In this document: positions 1 through 11,533 of the stretch, one piece after another | Numbering within the stretch: the stretch's first letter is position 1 | Layout of the letters: each line of letters opens with the position of its first letter | Source: Ilyonectria destructans | Lineage: Eukaryota; Ascomycota; Sordariomycetes; Hypocreales; Nectriaceae | Length of the DNA: 64,000 bases | Direction: 5' to 3' | Assembly (NCBI GenBank): GCA_020740775.1 | Contig: JAHEWK010000013.1 | Span: 1,612,001-1,676,000, forward strand | Translations under genes and position numbers: made by a program | Notes under the pieces: model-generated | Databases searched by the model: none | Told to the model about the DNA's origin: nothing | The model's input: the letters and a program-made list of their open reading frames with translations, nothing else

Positions 1-232
1 TGGTGGGAGCCCTGGTGATCCAAGCCTGCACAATAACATGGTCTTGCCGGACCTCTTGGGTCGTTTTGAGGGGAATCAAGACGCCACGTCGAAGGTTGTT
101 CGGCTTTAGGTCGTCGATTAGAGGGTTTGGGGCGACCTCACAAGGTCCGTTGACCTCGGGCTTGGTCGACTGGGACACGGCCGCCGTCTCTCGTAAGGGC
201 GTAAGCCCGTCAGCAGCTTCAATTGTCGCCAT
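1..232 (-). CDS. Partial hypothetical protein (N-terminal 77 residues, cut by window edge)
   Basis: Reading the minus strand from the ATG at 232 gives 77 codons without a stop, running off the left edge. The peptide begins MATIEAADGLTPLRE and continues into a charged, non-repetitive stretch ending ...VIVQAWITRAPT. Composition is balanced and protein-like, with no signal peptide or membrane segment in the visible part. I do not recognise the family from this fragment. No canonical donor interrupts the frame within the visible part. The remainder of the gene lies outside the window, so its function cannot be assigned. It could in principle be a chance open frame, but 77 stop-free codons with this composition next to an otherwise gene-free stretch favour a real exon. 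Confidence 0.5.
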   Translation of the reverse strand, partial: MATIEAADGLTPLRETAAVSQSTKPEVNGPCEVAPNPLIDDLKPNNLRRGVLIPLKTTQEVRQDHVIVQAWITRAPT

Positions 233-2349
233 GTCTCCGTGATTGAGCGGTGGTCTAACACCGGGTCAATCAAGCTCTATGCCACGGTAAGTTATACATC
301 CGGGAGTGGCTTGTGCAACGTCCAACACTCACAACTGAGCTGAGATTACACCCGGTTCTAGGGTGCGAAGTGCTCAAGGATATCCCCCAAATCTGTGATC
401 ATATGCAGCCGGGTGATCAAAGTTATGAAAGGGTGTTGAGGAAGAGTGTTGTGAAGGGAGCAAGTTGGCGGAGTCGAGTTGAGGAAAGCTGAAAGGAGAG
501 GGGAAATTGAGAACCTGATTACTCAAGTCGTGTTGCGATGAAAGCGAGTGCGACTGGGAGATACAAAGTATCTGCCAGGTTGCTCTTTCCCGTGTCGAGT
601 CTTCCGAGAACGGCTCAGGTGGATTTGGCCGAAACGCAGACGTGTGACTGTTATCGTGAGGTCCTGCCACCCTAGAGGCAGGTGCCGTGGCTCTCGTTTT
701 CCTTGTTGTAAGACAGACAAGTCTTCCAAAGAGCCCGTTGAGGGTGATGCCGGGATGCCCTAGTATAGGACGTAGAGCGTTGGTAGTGGTGCTGATGAAG
801 AGTTGAAGAAAGCGTCGTGGATTCTCGAGTCAACCTACCTACCTTAGACCTTACAGTTTGTGTCTGACAGTGCTGGCAGCTGGCAACATTAAAACGGTCG
901 GGTGGGCGGCAGCTGACAAGGCAGAAAGCCGATAATGTAAGCAATTTAATACAGGCCTTAAGGCTAGAACATAGCCTGAGGTTGCGTTTGGCCGAGAGTC
1001 CTGAATGCGAACTGGAATGCAACCTCGCCTGGCATGAGCAGGAACCAGGAGCGTTGTTCAAACAAAGAACCAGCACTCACAATTCGGGTCCTGGTAATTG
1101 CCAGTAGCCTACAGGGTCTTTGTTTTGTGGTGGAATCACGTACAGCAAACCTGGGGAACCAAACAGGGAAACTGGAGCTCTGTACTCGCACTGTACATTC
1201 CCTTCCGCTGGCTGATGGATATCTGAAGTTGATGATGGTTTCTCTCCAGTGGATCTGTGGCGTCGGTACAGACATCGGGTGGCTGACAATGCACAGCCAC
1301 ACCTACACGCAGGGACTGGGGTCTCGTAAGCCACACGGGACTCGACAGTCCGAGTCACATAATCTTGTCACAATAATCAACATGCACAGTAATCTTTCCC
1401 TCCCCGCGATGGAGCATCTACTAAAGTTGCCCCAGATGGCTTCTTGGCCTGACGTGAGAACCGATCTCCAGACTCAACCCCGCCTTTGAGCATCTCACTT
1501 TTGCCATCATGCTCTGATAGTATCCCCCACCATGCCCACCATGGCGATGACCACTGTCTCTCATTTCAGCAACACGGAACCGCACAGGCGATTAGTGACG
1601 AAGGTGATATGATCGGACTCTAGCTCATGTATGAAGCTCGGTTTGGCAAATTGGTACGTATCATTGTTCCCACGTGGGATTCACAAGCTGGGCTCCGAGG
1701 TGGTCAAGCTCACCCTCCATCTCGGCCTCCAACTCGGCCTCCAACACAAACAGGTCATCGCCAAACCCCGCTCTCCCCACCCGATGTCGAGCGCTGGGTG
1801 TTGGTCCGACTGGGCGTTGGAGGGTTGGGGTGATTGCATTGCCTTGATTTGGGAATCTCCGTCGCTACCTGCAGCAACCTTCATTCCCCGCACCGCATCT
1901 GGTGCCGTCGCGCCGGCGACCCCTCCAACCGTTGGAAGAATGTGGGTGATGCATGTGAAGAGAATGGGGAAGCTGTGTGTGTCGAATGGGGGTTCCGGGC
2001 ATTGAAGCCCAAGCGAGCCTGCCAGACTGGATGGCGGAATTCGATGGCCGATGCAACTGGACTATTGTTTTAACATACCCATAGCATGGAAGCATTGATG
2101 GGACCAGTCACCAATATTAATTGACGCGCACTTCTGCATGTCGGTCGATATTACCCACGGCCCTAGTCTGCACGCACAACACCAGTAGAACTTTGGCCAG
2201 CTTCTTAGCGCTAGTTTGTCCAGGCTGATCACCCGCAGCTCGAGCATCCCTCCGGAGAGCGGAGGCCCACTAGGAGCTCTCGGAAATGTGACGTATCGAT
2301 GCGGTCCTGCAAGGCAATGGTAGACGCCTCGGCGGTTACCACAAGACCG

Positions 2350-2538
2350 ACCATCTCACTTGTAGGAGAACAAGAGCTAAACTTAGTGCATTACGAAGAG
2401 ACCAAACGATGAGGGTCTAAGGGGCTTTTTGGGACTGAAATAAACCTATCCACCTCTGTGATACACTCATATAGCTGGTACGCACCTACGGAGTATACCT
2501 TGAGATGTTGTCAAACTTCCTGCCCCAGCCTTCGTAGA
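2350..2538 (+). repeat. Dispersed degenerate repeat, copy 1
   Basis: This segment aligns by eye with two other places in the window (17776-17940 and 43195-43372). Shared blocks, in the same order, include a CTCACTT..TAGGA start, a GAGCTAAACTT / AAGAACTAAACTT block, GGTCTAAGGGG, a TGTGATACACTC-like block, a TACGCACCTACGG-like block and TTGTCAAACTTCCTG..CAGCCTTCGTAG. It has no coding frame. It is most likely the remnant of a non-autonomous mobile element. Confidence 0.6.
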
Positions 2539-5500
2539 ATATGAGATGAGACATGAAGCAATATGTATCAGAGATTGTCAGAGATTGGGGCGGCAAGGCA
2601 AGACAGCAGTCTCAGTCGGAGAATTCGCCCGAGGTGCAGAGAGGCTGCTGCAGGTCATTACTGGCAACGGGCCACAAGTGCCAATATAGTAAGACTGGCT
2701 GATGAGAGACAATCAATGCCTGTGGCTTTCTCACATGATGGCAACTCCTCGAATCCAGGGGGAAGGTTGGGATTGAGTCAAGGCGACTGCATGGCCTATC
2801 GGGACTACTCCCGCCTCAAGGTAGGGCCTGTGCCTCTGAGTCTCGAAATTGACAGCCTGATGCTGGGAGCATCCAAACATGTCAGAGCACGTCCCCGAGA
2901 AGAAACGAAAGGGAGACGGCAAACGAAAGACCGAGACAGTGTTTCGGCTCGTATTTTCCCTTTTTATTTTATTTTAGGCTGAGACGACAGCGTCAACGCT
3001 TCCGGGACTCATCAGACTCGTAAGGTTGGAGCATGTCTGAATGCCTTTCTCGAACGACAGGCCAGGGCCAGCGCTCCGGGGAGAGCTGGAAGACAGGGAG
3101 GTAGGCCCAGCGCGGCGGGCCAGCTCATTACAGACGGGGGACTTGGACAGGCAATGCCAGATGCTGGCCATATGCTTGCCGCGGTTGCTTGGCCATCAGA
3201 AGCAGGCGAGCAATGAGAGGCTCGGGAATCATACATCCGCCCGCCTCAGCTTGCCTGAGCCCATTGAGGGTGACTCAGAGAGGCGGCCACAGCTTGCCAT
3301 GCGCCATGGGCCGCCGTCTTACGAATACCTCAGAGGTAATTTTAACTGCCCGACACATGCTGGTGAGGTGGGGGACTCGACATTTCCCCCCTTTTGACTT
3401 TTTTCCCTCTTCCCCCCGCAGCGGCGAAATCGGACCTCGCTAGTTTGTAGCCGCGAGCGGGCTGGGCGATGACTCTTTTAGGGTTGATGTTTCGTGGGGA
3501 GGTTTGAGCTCCTTCCATTGCCAAAAAAGAAGGTCCTGGTCCGCAGTAGCGTGCAGACTTTTGGGGAGTGCCACAGCAGCTTGACTCGATGCGGCCTAGA
3601 TACGCTCAGTGACCTCCTAGCCTAAAGGGAGAAATGGGGATGGGTCTCCGCTGGCGATGGGTCCAGGGTGCCCTTGGCTGCATTTGCATTCTGCGAACAG
3701 ATTGCGGCGTCACTAGACTGCGTGTGGACCTGTCGTGTCTCCAGCATCACTTCGCCTCGCCTTGCCTGGTTTTGCCTCGAGGCTTTGACAGCGTGTACGG
3801 AGGTGCATCGTATGTCAAATGGGGCTGTAACAAAGGATAACAAAGGACAACAATGGCAATCATGACCAGTCTCGAGCCCTGTTCCCACGCCCCGAGTGTC
3901 CGGTGCTCCCCCCCGAAGCGAAAGGAGACGGAGACTGGCGAGTCACTGGCGAGGGTGCCACGGCGAGCGCCTCGGTGAGTTTGGTGGCAGACGGGGGCCA
4001 GCACCCAGTTAATGCTCAGCGTGTGGGAGCTAGCTATGGTGGATGGGCTCATGGCCCCGCGCCACCGCGGTGACCCAGCCGGGAAAGGTAGCGGAAGCTC
4101 CGCCAGGGTGCGCTTGGCGACTTGGGACTCTGGGACATCTTTGGGGGTCGTTGGGAATTTGCCCTCATGGGGGCCCAGCCAGCTGGAGAGGACACCCCGG
4201 CGAATCCAAGAAACTGTCGACCTGGGTTCCGAGCAGCGGCTCACTCGGGGCGAATCCGATGGGCGGCGGAGGAAGGCTTCCATTTCCCAGGATTCCTGAT
4301 GCCGTGCGAGACATGCCATGACATGACATGCCATGATGACCTGGATATACGGTACATGCGATGGGAGGTGGGAGGGACTAGGGCTAGGCGGGCAGACGAC
4401 CGTGGATCTTGGGACTCGGACGGAGGATCTTGGGGGAGCAATTATCTGGGTCCTTCGCACCCCTCGATCTCGGTCAATACGTATCGCCGGCACCTCCAGC
4501 ATGTCCGTGGAGGGGGCGGCAGGTAAGAGGAAGGGTATTTTCCACATGCGACGCCGCTGGCGCTGGAGGTGCCAGGTATGTACAATGATGTAAGTCGGTC
4601 TGGACGGAGAGCAGGCCGAGCTGGGTCCTGGCGGAGTGGTATCGCACAGGTATCACATTTTCTCCATCGCCCGCCCACACACACACTTTCACCACACGGC
4701 CGCCCAACTAGTACGGGCGAAGCGCCATGGGACTAAAAGATAGCGAGGGAGCCTCGATGCGAGGATGCGTGCCAGGACGGTGGAGGGTATGAATGGTGGA
4801 GGGTGGTGGTGGATGGATGCTCGGTACGTATTGGGCCGCAGGTTCTCGGTCAGGCCCTTCGTGTGAAACCTTGAGTACAAGTCGACCACATCCCCTACCT
4901 CGATCGCCGGGATGGACAGCTGAAGCACAGCGGCGAACCTGGAAACAGCTTTGGTACATTTTCCCTGGGCTCGTCATTCATCATCCAAGCCCACCGCGCG
5001 ACCCGGGGCCACGGACCACCCAACATCACCTCACTCTGCCTCGCTGCTCTCCTGACCAGGACGAGCACCCCCGTCAGGGCAACCAAACACCCAAGCAACC
5101 GTGTTGATGAGCGTTTCGATGCGACCACTATAATACAGGCTGCCTCTGGCTTGACCTGCATACAGGGCCCGTCCTGATGGGCATAGCCTAAAAACCCGGT
5201 GACGTATCCAACATCGACACGACAAGAACGATCATCACTGCATCCCACGGGACAATATACGTACGCCAAGTATTACGGTCAGAGAGCAGAAGGCAAGACT
5301 GCACAGCCGGCAGCCTCACCGACACGAAACGAACAACGCAACGCATTCCCTGACGCTGGTCGCACGCACGTATTACGTCGAGCGACTCCTAAAAAAAGAA
5401 GCACCAATATACGAGGGTCTGAACTCAACACCCAACAGCGACTATCTAACTCATTTACCCTTCTCAACACCCCCTCGTTGTTACTCCTCACATTCAACAA

Positions 5501-6216
5501 CTTAACAAGCCCGTCTCCAGCCAAGCCCTACCTACAGGTAGCACCAACACCATTTAGGGCATTCTCCTCCCTTCTCCCCTCCCCACAAGAACAAGCGCGG
5601 CATCCCCGAACAAGCGCTACGACTCTCCCACCTCCAGCTCACCTCAAACCTGCTGCAAGCGGCCTTGTAGCGCAGCCGGGCACCAGAAGCAGCACCGAGA
5701 AGAGCCCCGAGCGCCCCGAACGCCCCGAAAGCGCCACGCAACCTGGGCCACCCCACCACGGCCGTCCACTGACGTCCTCGAGCCTGCAGCGCAGCGAAGA
5801 GGGTCAGCGCGCCAACGAAAAACAAACCTGCACGCTCCCCACCACTCACCACCGGTCGTGTGCTGGTGGTCCACTGGAGCTACCACTGGAGTCCACTGGA
5901 ACCCACCTGCAGTCGCCCCCTGCGGCCCACTGCGCCCACCCAGCAAGCCGGCTTCGCTGGGGCTGTAATCCTTGTCGCTGGATTGGACGGCCAGCCACAG
6001 TCGGTAGCCGCTGCTGCAGCTGCACCAGCGCGGGCTCTCAGGGCTCGCCCCGACAGGGCTTCCAGGGCCTCCACGGCCTCCACGAGCGCCCCCAACGCCA
6101 GCAGCAGGCTGCGACTCATCGCCTGGAGCCCTCCAAGTCTTTCAGGTCTCTCTCGATTCGGAGCCGAGACTCCCTTGTTGCCCAGATGCCTTCAGCAGTT
6201 CCCGTGTCCCCAGCAG

Positions 6217-6494
6217 GTATGTCTCGTTCTTATTTCTCTGTTCTTAAACCTCTACCCTCCTGATCGGCGTCATCGCTTTTATAAATGCTTTTTTGCCTCT
6301 TGCCTCTTGCCCATAGACTTTGCCCCTCTGCATCCACCTGTTTGTCCTTCCACTGTCCTGTACTTCGAAACCTCGCTGGTCGCATTCTGCCAACCTGCCT
6401 CCTTCCTCCTCCTGTCTTCTACATCCAACCTCCTCTCTCGACCACCACCACAAAGACGTCGACGCAAGCTTACCCGCCTTTTCTCTCCTCACAG
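6217..6494 (+). other. Possible intron in the 5' untranslated leader of the PFK-2 gene
   Basis: GTATGT follows CAGCAG at 6217, and a long C/T tract ends in CTCACAG at 6494, 47 bases before the start codon. At 278 nt it would be longer than the coding introns in this window. This rests on splice-site appearance only. Confidence 0.3.
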
Positions 6495-6541
6495 ACGCTG
6501 GTCGCAAACAATCAAAGCAGTCGGCACTGGCCAAGCTTGTC

Positions 6542-8660
6542 ATGCATAGCCTCCTCGGTCTCTCGCCCTCTTTCTCGCCATCCTCTCCGGTGCCGTCATC
6601 GTCGTCCACGGCTGTCGAATCCGATACCAATTTCGCCGTCCTGCCTCCCCCCGCCGACGATGACCACCTCCCTCCTCCATCATTCCCTTCGATGGCCGCT
6701 GCTCTGCGCGGCCTGAGTGATCTCACAGATACACCTCCCTATGCGCGCAGCGTCACCTCCACGGCGCCCAACTCACCACGCATGTAAGTGTGCCCCGTCA
6801 GCTGCATCACGGTCGCAAAGCCACACAACCACCGGTTTCGGTGGTTGATGCCCCGGCGATCCCCATTCTGCAAGCGTCGCGCTGACTCATGACACAGTCC
6901 CCCTGTACGACAGAATTCCGGCAGCCAGACCCCTCGAGTGCGCCCCCATGCCACGACGCTCAACATCCCGGGAATGACCCGTTCGAGGGTCTCCCCCGAC
7001 GGAAGAATCCCCCGCCGCGATGTCGCTGCCAAGCTGGTCATTGTCATGGTTGGTTTGCCTGCGCGAGGAAAGTCGTACATCACGAAGAAGCTCCAACGGT
7101 ACCTGTCATGGCAACAACATGACTCGCGCATCTTCAACGTCGGCAACAGAAGGCGTGTTGCTGCTGGCCGCAAGGTCCCTGTCCATCCTAACCTGTTGCC
7201 AGAGCCCGGCCATCTTGACCCTCCCGTTCAGGCTGCTGCTATTCTCCTGAACGGCATGCCCGCACCACAGCTTGCGACGCCCCCAGAGGATAGTGAGCCT
7301 GACATGCTTGACCTCAATGATGGCGAAGGCAAGGAGAAGGATGAAATTGATCAGTCTGCTCAATTCTTCGATCCCAAGAACACAACAGCTGCGGCGATGC
7401 GAGAGCAAGTTGCTATGGAGACATTGGACGAGCTACTGGATTACCTCTTGGTCAGTGGTGGTGCCGTCGGTATTCTTGACGCCACCAACAGCACCGTGGA
7501 GCGACGCCAAAATATCGTCAACCGCATCCGACAGCGAGAACCTAAGCTAGGAATTCTCTTCATCGAGAGTATTTGCCGCGACCCTCAGGTTCTGGAGGCC
7601 AATATGCGACTAAAGCTATCGGGTCCCGACTACAGGGACAAGGATCCTCAGCAGTCTCTGGAGGACTTCAAGAAGCGAGTCGCTGCCTACGAAAGCGCCT
7701 ACGTTACTCTCGGAGACTATGAGGAGCAGCATGATATGCAGTACATCCAGGTTTGTTTCTGCCATCCAGCGATTCATTGACTACCTTGCTAACTATCTTT
7801 AGATGATTGATGTTGGTAGAAAGTTGGTACAGTACCGACTCAAGGGCTTCTTGAGCAACGGTATCAGCCACTACCTTGCAAGCTTCAACCTTGCACCCCG
7901 TCAGATTTGGATCACCCGGCACGGCCAGAGCGTCGACAACGAACTGGGAAAGCTGGGTGGCGACTCACCTCTAACTGAAGTCGGCCACTACTACGGCCTC
8001 GCCCTTCACAGATTCATCACACACAAGCGTAAGCAATGGCTTATGGAACAGACCAGCAAGATGGCCCAGGCTTCCTTCCCACCTCTGCCGGGCGACAACA
8101 CGCCCCCTTATCCCGAGTTGAACCGGGATTGGGACACCAAAAACTTTTGCATTTGGACTTCAATGCTTTCCCGAAGCGTGGACACGGCCGAATACTTCGA
8201 GGTCGATGATGATTACGACGTCAAGAATTGGGAGATGCTCAACGAACTCAATGCGGGCCAATTCGAAGGCATGACTTATGCCGAGATTGCCAAGAGCCAC
8301 CCTGATGAATACCAGAAGCGAGCGAAGGACAAGCTCAACTACATCTATCCGGGGGTAGGTGGCGAGGGCTACCTTCAGGTTATCAGCCGCCTGCGCGATA
8401 TGGTTCGAGAGGTTGAGCGAATCGAGGATCATGTTATGATTATCGGACATCGCTCCGTCTGCAGAGTCTTGATGGCTTACTTCATGGATCTCTCGCTCGC
8501 GGATATTACTGACATGGATGTCCCCCTGGGTATGCTTTATGCGATTGAGCCCAAGCCATACGGCGTCGCCTTCCACGCCTACAAGTACGACGAGGCACAA
8601 GGATGGTTCAATGAGATGCCCAACTACCGACCACAGAAGGCTGCTCGTCACAGCATCTAG
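6542..8660 (+). CDS. 6-phosphofructo-2-kinase / fructose-2,6-bisphosphatase (bifunctional)
   Basis: Makes and breaks down fructose-2,6-bisphosphate, the cytosolic regulator of glycolysis and gluconeogenesis. Exons 6542-6783, 6898-7750 and 7803-8660 give 650 residues with phases that join exactly. The introns have GTAAGT and GTTTGT donors and CTGAC / CTAAC branch sites. After a Ser/Pro-rich N-terminal extension, the kinase half carries the P-loop GLPARGKS (residues 133-140). A family-atypical acidic and proline-rich insertion (about residues 165-215) follows before GGAVGILDATN. The phosphatase half starts with TRHGQSVDN (catalytic His405) and keeps the second histidine in IIGHRSV (His581) plus LNELNAGQFEGMTY, so both activities are probably intact. 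This differs from kinase-only yeast Pfk26, which has Ser in place of the first His. The start at 6542 is the first in-frame ATG after a pyrimidine tract. A later Met is possible because the N-terminus is low complexity. It faces SOF1 tail to tail. Confidence 0.93.
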
Positions 8661-9791
8661 GTCATGACCTTGCCGCCACGATTTCTCCCGGATTTCATCC
8701 GGCGTGTACAACAATAACAACCGCTTCAACATCAACAAACAAAAACAGCATCAAACATCATAATACTTCGAATCACGGATAACCGGACAGCTTTCAATTG
8801 TTTTTTAAACGGAGTTTGGACAGACATGGGTCTTACGATGCTACGCAACAGGGGGACTATCGTATATCAATGGAACGGGACGGCGACATAACAAAAAAAA
8901 GACGGCGGCATGGGCGTTTTCCGTTCGATTGATAAAGAGATACCTCCGATCGCGTGACAAACTTGCGGATCGGCTTTTGCTTTACAGGAGTTTGGATGGG
9001 ATTTCTTTGGAATGGAAAGGGATTTCTAAGATTGAGTCAGCTCGGGCTGCGGTCTGGTCTGGGAGTACACTACACTTCACTTACAAAGAGTACTCTGGCG
9101 TTGTTTTTTCTCCGTCTTTTGACTTCCTCGGCTGGGCGAACAAAGAGGATACGTCCTGGATGGGATAGATGGTAGACGCAACACAACACTGCAGCGTCAG
9201 GCAACGCGCGAACAGACAGATGAGCCGCTCAAAGGATCGCTTGCGGAACATGGGAATCATTGCTAGTGTTTTCAACAGCAAATATATCTCTTTAACTTGA
9301 TTTTCACACGTGCTTGACACAGGAGCCCCTTAAGATATGAGTATTGCTATTTGCACAAGTACATACCCATCCTAAACAATGATCATTGATGCACCTAATA
9401 TACCAGTTGAGAAAATATGTGTGAACAGACCCAATTCAAAGTATTTGTCCTCCCAATAATGGTTTTATTCCATGTATCAGGCTAGGTTTACTCTTCAAGG
9501 TAACCCGCGTGCGAATAGCAAATGTGTGAGCGAAGAGCAATACTCAAGATATTAAGTCACAATATAATCATAGTACAATCCAAGTCACGGCAAGATGTCA
9601 ACTGGATTGTGGGAAAGAGATTAGAATTTCTGATTAGAAACTCCGGTGGTATATCTGTACCAAAGATTTTAACTAGCCCTGCAAAACCTGAACGCCATGC
9701 GATGCCTGCCATGCCCGTTGCAACACGCCCAACAAAACCCAATTCTTTTTGGTTCGGATCTGACAATTCAAGCTCATATACATAAATTCCT
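8661..9791. other. Convergent intergenic region between PFK-2 and SOF1
   Basis: 1.1 kb between two stop codons, rich in A+T towards the SOF1 side. It must contain both 3' untranslated regions and polyadenylation sites. AATATA-like and TTTTTTAAAC-like stretches are visible, but I see no gene, RNA gene or repeat. Confidence 0.5.
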
Positions 9792-11129
9792 TTACTTCTC
9801 CTTGGCCAGAACCATCTTCTCTCTCTCGCTCTTCCTGCGCTCGAACTGCTTCTTGGAGTGACGGCGCTCGTTTTCCTCGCGGCGCTTGATGCTCTTGAGC
9901 TCCTCGGTCTTGATCTCGTTGGCCTTCTTGAGGACTTGGGGAACGTGGCGGTGACGCTTGATGCGGCGGATCTCGGGCATGTGCTCGAAGCGCTCGACAA
10001 GGGCCTCGTTGTACTCGAGGGCCTGGCGCTGTCGGGTGGATTTGATGCCCTCTCGCTCGGAGGCGTTGGCACGCCACAGGCGGATGTTGCCGTCGTCGGA
10101 GCCCGAGAGGACATAACGGGCGTCGGGTGTCCAACGGGCAGACATGACACGCTGCATACGCTTGGTGTGGTAGATGTCGCGCGAGTGGCCACGGTCGCGG
10201 TTCCAGAGGCGGACGGTGCGGTCCCAGGAGGCCGAGACAAGCTCCTCGCCAGTGGGGGAGAACTCGACGTCCATGACGGCGGCGACGTGATCCTTGAGAA
10301 CGTTGAGGGCGCGGTCGAACTTGCGCATGTCGAAGAGGTAGATGTTGTGGTCCTCGGAGGCGGCTGCAAAGTTGAAGGCCTCCATAGGCGACCAGGCGAT
10401 GCGGTTGCTGGCGAACTTGAGCACCGTCTTGGTCACGGGGGTCGAGGTACGGAGATCGTAGATGACGACGGAACGGTCGTTGGAACACGATGCCAGAACT
10501 GAAGTCTCCACGTAATTGAAGGAGACGTCTGTGATGGTGTCGACTGACGTCGGCCAATGCAACACCTCAGGCGCCGCGGTTTGTCGCTCCAGGTCGTAGA
10601 TAGATATCACACTCGAGGCAGCGGCAAAAGCGTTACGGGAGCGGTGGTGCGACAGGCTGGTGAAGGCGCCGGTGCCGAGCCACGACGAGATGGGAGCGGC
10701 CTCGCTGGGGGTGTTGTAGGGATCGAAGAGCTTGATAGAGCGGTCGGCACCGCAGGTCAAGAGCTTCTTGTCCCGCGTCCACTCGAGGCCCTTGACGATG
10801 TTCTCATGGGCCGTCGTGTGCCAGATCTCGTCGCGGTCCGCCAGGTCCCAGACCTTGACGACGCCGTCGCCGCTACCGCTCGCAAAGTGCTCGAGAGAGT
10901 TGGGGTCCTTGGCGATGGAGTAGACGCCGTCGACATGGCCACGGCCCAGCTGGCCGATGAAGGGCTGGGCGTGCATTCGCTCGAGCTTGACGGCGTTGAG
11001 GGCTCGCTTGTACTCTCGGGCGCGCTCGAACGGGTGCAGCGCCGAGTCGAGGTTGCGCGGCTGCTTGGACACATTGGACCCGGGCGCTTGGTGGGCCGAC
11101 ACCGAGCGGCTGAGGGCCTTGATCTTCAT
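9792..11129 (-). CDS. SOF1: Sof1/DCAF13-like WD40 protein of the small-subunit processome
   Basis: Acts in the nucleolus with the U3 snoRNP in 18S rRNA processing and 40S assembly. A single exon of 445 residues starts at the ATG at 11129. In-frame codons upstream of it are leader. The N-terminus (MKIKALSRSVSAH, then NLDSALHPFERAREY) matches the Sof1 family. It is followed by about seven WD40 repeats, each with GH...WD or equivalents such as DGVVKVWDLADRDE, DRSIKLFDPYN, DRSVVIYDLR and WDRTVRLWNRD. The last about 90 residues form the basic Sof1 C-terminal domain (PEIRRIKRHRHVPQVLKKA, then a Lys/Arg/Glu-rich tail ending EKMVLAKEK), which separates it from generic WD40 proteins. Length agrees with the family. 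It shares a 404 bp divergent promoter with RPB3, consistent with co-regulation of growth genes (inference). Confidence 0.95.
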   Translation of the reverse strand: MKIKALSRSVSAHQAPGSNVSKQPRNLDSALHPFERAREYKRALNAVKLERMHAQPFIGQLGRGHVDGVYSIAKDPNSLEHFASGSGDGVVKVWDLADRDEIWHTTAHENIVKGLEWTRDKKLLTCGADRSIKLFDPYNTPSEAAPISSWLGTGAFTSLSHHRSRNAFAAASSVISIYDLERQTAAPEVLHWPTSVDTITDVSFNYVETSVLASCSNDRSVVIYDLRTSTPVTKTVLKFASNRIAWSPMEAFNFAAASEDHNIYLFDMRKFDRALNVLKDHVAAVMDVEFSPTGEELVSASWDRTVRLWNRDRGHSRDIYHTKRMQRVMSARWTPDARYVLSGSDDGNIRLWRANASEREGIKSTRQRQALEYNEALVERFEHMPEIRRIKRHRHVPQVLKKANEIKTEELKSIKRREENERRHSKKQFERRKSEREKMVLAKEK

Positions 11130-11533
11130 GGTTGCTGGTGTCTGTTGACGCTCGCTTGTTGAATAAGAGCAGAGCTTCGAGGCATTCGACGTCGTCTCAG
11201 TGCAGTTCTCGCTGCTCGACAAATGGCGGGGAATTTTTTTTTCTTATCGTCCCGGGCGACCTGGCATGCACGGCGATAAGACTCCGGATTAGTAATATTC
11301 CGCTGCTTTGCATCGATGGTCGCATGTGCAATGCTCAATGCAGCAGCCTCACTCGCATAGTCGCAAAAAATCACCCTCAGCATCATTTCTTTGTGCGCTA
11401 TCCCCGACCCAACTCGAGAGATCCGAGTTGCCCTGTGCGCGTCGCCCGGAGTACTGAACCATCGCTTGCGCAGAAACCGCGTCCTTACTTGCTACACCCT
11501 ACACCTCTCTCCGCCGCGCGCGAACACGCCAAG
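11130..11533. promoter_or_regulatory. Divergent promoter region of SOF1 and RPB3
   Basis: Only 404 bp separate the start codons of two essential growth genes transcribed outward. The sequence contains C/T-rich tracts on each side (for example TTTTTTTTCTTATCG at about 11226-11240 and CTACACCTCTCTCCG before the RPB3 ATG). No specific factor site is assigned. Confidence 0.6.

Larger units (their letters stand above)
233..6541. other. Long gene-free stretch, including the probable 5' leader of the PFK-2 gene
   Basis: About 6.3 kb with no convincing gene. Open frames here are short or low in complexity and overlap each other on both strands. It contains one copy of a dispersed degenerate repeat (2350-2538) and short CATGACATG-type repeats near 4311-4337. 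From about 5400 the plus strand becomes C/T- and CCACC-rich, as is usual for promoters and 5' leaders of housekeeping genes in these fungi. A GTATGT donor at 6217 and a pyrimidine tract ending CTCACAG at 6494 could form an untranslated intron just upstream of the PFK-2 start codon (inference). Confidence 0.5.

Noticed and set aside
3747..4547. 266-codon minus-strand open frame
   Set aside because: Composition is that of random GC-rich sequence, with no recognisable domain and overlapping open frames on the other strand.
5199..6549. Long plus-strand open frames (354 and 229 codons) before the PFK-2 gene
   Set aside because: Low-complexity Pro/Ser/Arg/Ala composition, overlapping in different frames, with no domain. 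They lie in the C/T-rich leader of PFK-2.
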